Shown piece after piece: positions 6,861-8,524 of a stretch of 8,524 nucleotides of DNA. Source of the stretch: Chloroflexota bacterium (GTDB lineage Bacteria > Chloroflexota > Dehalococcoidia > UBA1151); NCBI GenBank assembly GCA_022561735.1, contig JADFQR010000040.1, forward strand, positions 1 to 8,524, written 5' to 3'. Positions within the stretch are counted from its first letter, which is position 1. Every line of letters begins with the position of its first letter. The translations under genes were made by a program, and so were the position numbers. The notes beneath the pieces were generated by a model. The model did no database searches, was not told the DNA's origin, and was given only the letters and a program-made list of their open reading frames with translations.

Positions 6861-7808
6861 ATGCCGGGCAATACCGAATCCCTCGCTCAGGCGATACCCG
6901 GCGGCGGAGAGATTTACAGCGCCCTCGTCGGGCTTCTTGCGCGGGCGGGCCTGGGATACTCAGGTGGTTTCGTGGAGGTGGACGGGTGCCGGATTCATTA
7001 CCTGGACTACGGTCCCCGCAACGGCGATAACGCCCCCGGCCTGCCGCCCGTGGTGCTCATGCACGGAGCCGGTCCCGGCGGTGGCAACTGGTACCGGCAG
7101 ATAGCGGCCCTGTGCGATAAACGCCGTGTGATCGCGATGGACGGCCCGCTCTTTGGACTGTCTGACCTGACCGATCTGGACGAACACCCGACCATGTTTG
7201 GCGCGCGCTTCCTGATTCGGTTTCTGGATGCGCTTGGTGTTCAACAGGCTGACTTCGTAGGGCTGTCCTTTGGTGGAGCGGTGGTGCTGGCGCTCGCTAT
7301 CGATCAACCGGACCGCGTGCGGCGGCTCGCGCTGGTTGGCTCCGCGGGACTGGGGCGCGGTTTCCCGTACGCATGGCGGCTGGTGCATGCGCCGGTACTC
7401 GGCAATATGTTGTTCAAGCCATCCCGTTTCGTACGTGACCGCGTGTTTGAACGCTGGGAGGTTCGGAAGCCCGGGCTGCCGGACGCCCGGGCGTATGCGG
7501 AATACTCGCTCGCCGTCCGCATGCGGCCAGGACGTTGGGAGCCCATGAAGGCGGGGATGAAGCGCTTCACATCATGGCTTGGCCAGCGCCGGCGTTTTTC
7601 TGACGACGAGTTGAGATCGGTGGCGTCACCGACCCTCATCCTGTGGGGTGACGACGACCGCGTTTTCCCGGTCAACCACGGTGAACGAGCGGCCAGGTTG
7701 ATCCCGGACGCTGACCTCAAGGTGCTGCCGGACGCTGGCCATGTGTGTTTCTGGGATCAGGCCGAAATGGCAAATCGACTTCTTGTCGCGTTCCTGAACG
7801 GCGCCTGA
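6861..7808 (+). CDS. Alpha/beta hydrolase, C-C hydrolase-like
   Basis: A protein of 315 aa with the alpha/beta hydrolase fold. The catalytic triad is visible: Ser136 in the nucleophile elbow GLSFGGA (134-140), Asp266 in WGDDDRVFP (262-270) and His293 in DAGHVCFWD (291-299). The oxyanion region HGAGPGGGNW (68-77) resembles that of meta-cleavage-product hydrolases, which cut C-C bonds in aromatic breakdown. However, no other aromatic-degradation gene is nearby, so an esterase or another hydrolase role is equally possible. The first ~35 residues before the first strand (GGFVEVDGCRIHYLDYG) are an extension without a clear signal peptide. A cap domain lies between about 165 and 250. AGGAG five bases before the ATG (6851-6855) fixes the start. 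It is divergent from mutS2 across 79 bp. Confidence 0.9.
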   Translation: MPGNTESLAQAIPGGGEIYSALVGLLARAGLGYSGGFVEVDGCRIHYLDYGPRNGDNAPGLPPVVLMHGAGPGGGNWYRQIAALCDKRRVIAMDGPLFGLSDLTDLDEHPTMFGARFLIRFLDALGVQQADFVGLSFGGAVVLALAIDQPDRVRRLALVGSAGLGRGFPYAWRLVHAPVLGNMLFKPSRFVRDRVFERWEVRKPGLPDARAYAEYSLAVRMRPGRWEPMKAGMKRFTSWLGQRRRFSDDELRSVASPTLILWGDDDRVFPVNHGERAARLIPDADLKVLPDAGHVCFWDQAEMANRLLVAFLNGA

Positions 7809-7820
7809 CCCACGCTGTTT

Positions 7821-7834
7821 TCGCCCTGCGGCGA
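7821..7834 (+). terminator. Weak hairpin after the hydrolase gene
   Basis: TCGCC (7821-7825) and GGCGA (7830-7834) form a 5-bp stem with a CTGC loop, 12 nt past the hydrolase stop. The T-run lies before rather than after the stem on the plus strand, so intrinsic termination is doubtful. Confidence 0.2.
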
Positions 7835-7900
7835 GTGCTGCCCCGGCCCGTTCAACAATTGGATGACGCCGGTAACTCGCGCGTAACGGGTCGCGGCCCA

Positions 7901-7927
7901 ACATCGTTTCCAGCAAAGACACGATGT
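7901..7927. repeat. Inverted repeat upstream of the FN3 gene
   Basis: ACATCGT (7901-7907) and ACGATGT (7921-7927) are perfect 7-bp arms with a 13-nt spacer, 43 bp before the FN3 start codon. It could be an operator or a leader hairpin in the FN3 mRNA. No regulator is known. Confidence 0.35.
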
Positions 7928-7969
7928 CCGGCTCAAGGGGCCGGTCACACGTTGGAAGCGGAGGCCTTG

Positions 7970-8524
7970 ATGCGCACTCAAACACTCACACTACGGGCAA
8001 GACGGCCGCTGATCGCCGGACTTGTAGCGATGGTAATAGCGTTGCTGGTGGCGACTTTCGGTGGCGGCTGGGTTGTGCGCGCTGATGGGAGTACCGGTTC
8101 TGCGCCCGGGACGCTACCGGGAACCTGCCGGGAACTCTACCGGGGACGCTTCCTGCCACCACTCCCACTCCGGAACCCGTCCCGGCCGCTCCCGACAGCC
8201 CGGAGTTAGCGTTCGCTATCGCCGGTGACGGGGAGGCCGGGATTGTGTGGGCTGCGCCACGTACCGGCGATCCGGGCGATGTCGACTCATACGTCGTAAC
8301 GTCCGTTCCAGACTCCGGGACTGTCACGGTTGACGCAGGACATCGGCATGTGATCGTTGACGGACTGACCAACGGTGTGGAGTACGTATTCTCGGTCGTG
8401 GCGCTCGGTCCGGGCGGCTCCAGCGCTCCCACGGAGACCAACGCCGTCACGCCCGGCGAAGATGAAACGGTTCCCGCCGGGCTGCTTGAGAAACTGGAAG
8501 GCCACCTCCAGGACGCACGCAACA
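7970..8524 (+). CDS. Secreted fibronectin type III domain protein, frameshifted and cut by the right edge
   Basis: Strong GGAGG five bases before the ATG. Residues 1-38 form an export signal: basic RARR, then a hydrophobic run LIAGLVAMVIALLVATF, with likely cleavage after VRA. A PGTL-repeat linker starts at residue 46. In the starting frame translation stops at 8207-8209. From about 8125 the frame one base back continues the same linker and then gives a clear FN3 domain (about 8200-8454), with GIVWAAP, a YVVTSV strand and the typical LTNGVEYVFSVVALGPGGSSAP end. That second frame has a stop at 8083-8085 and no start codon upstream of the domain, so it depends on the first frame. The simplest reading is a single gene with one base lost in the repeat, or a sequencing error. 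The end lies beyond the window. FN3 domains in exported proteins usually act as spacers or adhesion modules; the partner domain is not visible. Confidence 0.75.
8105..8151 (+). repeat. Four 12-nt units encoding PGTL, one unit one base short
   Basis: The units are 8105-8116 (CCCGGGACGCTA), 8117-8127 (CCGGGAACCTG, 11 nt), 8128-8139 (CCGGGAACTCTA) and 8140-8151 (CCGGGGACGCTT). Restoring one C in the second unit (ACCTG to ACCCTG) gives four in-frame PGTL repeats and joins the signal peptide to the FN3 domain. Third-position differences between the units suggest that the repeat peptide is maintained rather than freshly copied. Confidence 0.8.

Larger units (their letters stand above)
7809..7969. 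other. Spacer between the hydrolase and the FN3 gene
   Basis: A 161-bp region with no convincing gene. It holds a small hairpin just after the hydrolase stop and an inverted repeat at 7901-7927, both listed separately, and two GTAAC words 11 bp apart (7872-7876, 7883-7887). I saw no clear -35/-10 pair. The FN3 ribosome site GGAGG is at 7960-7964. Confidence 0.5.

Noticed and set aside
8117..8130. Programmed -1 ribosomal frameshift joining the signal peptide to FN3
   Set aside because: The codons GGA ACC TGC offer no X-XXY-YYZ slippery heptamer, and a base missing from a 12-nt repeat explains the shift more simply.
7986..8522. A 178-aa minus-strand open frame spanning the FN3 frame break
   Set aside because: It is open across the break, so it would remove the frameshift, but its product is Ser/Pro/Thr-rich with no recognisable fold. 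The plus strand shows a ribosome site, a signal peptide and an FN3 domain.

Overview
The window is 8.5 kb of high-GC bacterial DNA, densely coding on both strands. It carries six genes, one of them cut by the right edge. The mix suggests a Gram-positive-type or Chloroflexota-like bacterium: a GMC oxidoreductase with a gluconate-2-dehydrogenase subunit-3 partner, a 'putative sensor' membrane domain joined to a LuxR helix-turn-helix, MutS2 and a secreted fibronectin type III protein. Thermomicrobia-like or actinobacterial is my best guess. That placement is inferred from gene content only, because no rRNA or tRNA gene is present.

Left part (1-2519). Two minus-strand genes form a likely operon. 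A GMC-family FAD oxidoreductase (653-2341) is followed by a small subunit-3 protein (97-564). Together they look like a two-component alcohol/sugar dehydrogenase. A 178-bp divergent control region (2342-2519) separates this operon from a plus-strand OsmC-family peroxiredoxin-like gene (2520-2942). The region holds a reasonable promoter for the OsmC gene, with a perfect 6+6 palindrome over its -35 element and a second inverted repeat over its -10 element and start region.

Middle (2943-6860). The OsmC gene converges on a minus-strand membrane regulator (2978-4183). That protein has a four-helix sensor domain joined by a long Pro/Gly-rich linker directly to a LuxR DNA-binding domain, with no histidine kinase or receiver domain. 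The last codons of the regulator contain a striking long hairpin, which also lies just past the 3' end of the OsmC gene. Upstream of the regulator on the same strand is mutS2 (4349-6781), which has a near-consensus -10 box so close to its ATG that its mRNA may be leaderless.

Right part (6861-8524). Divergent from mutS2 is an alpha/beta hydrolase with an intact Ser-Asp-His triad and a meta-cleavage-hydrolase-like oxyanion motif. It is followed by the start of a secreted fibronectin type III protein. Its signal peptide and its FN3 domain lie in different reading frames. The break falls inside a PGTL tetrapeptide repeat in which one unit is 11 nt instead of 12, so a one-base loss is the simplest explanation.

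No CRISPR array, insertion sequence, tRNA or rRNA gene was seen. The most interesting items are the FN3 frame break, the kinase-less sensor-LuxR fusion, the hairpin in that regulator's tail, and the operator-like palindromes in the oxidoreductase/OsmC divergent promoter.
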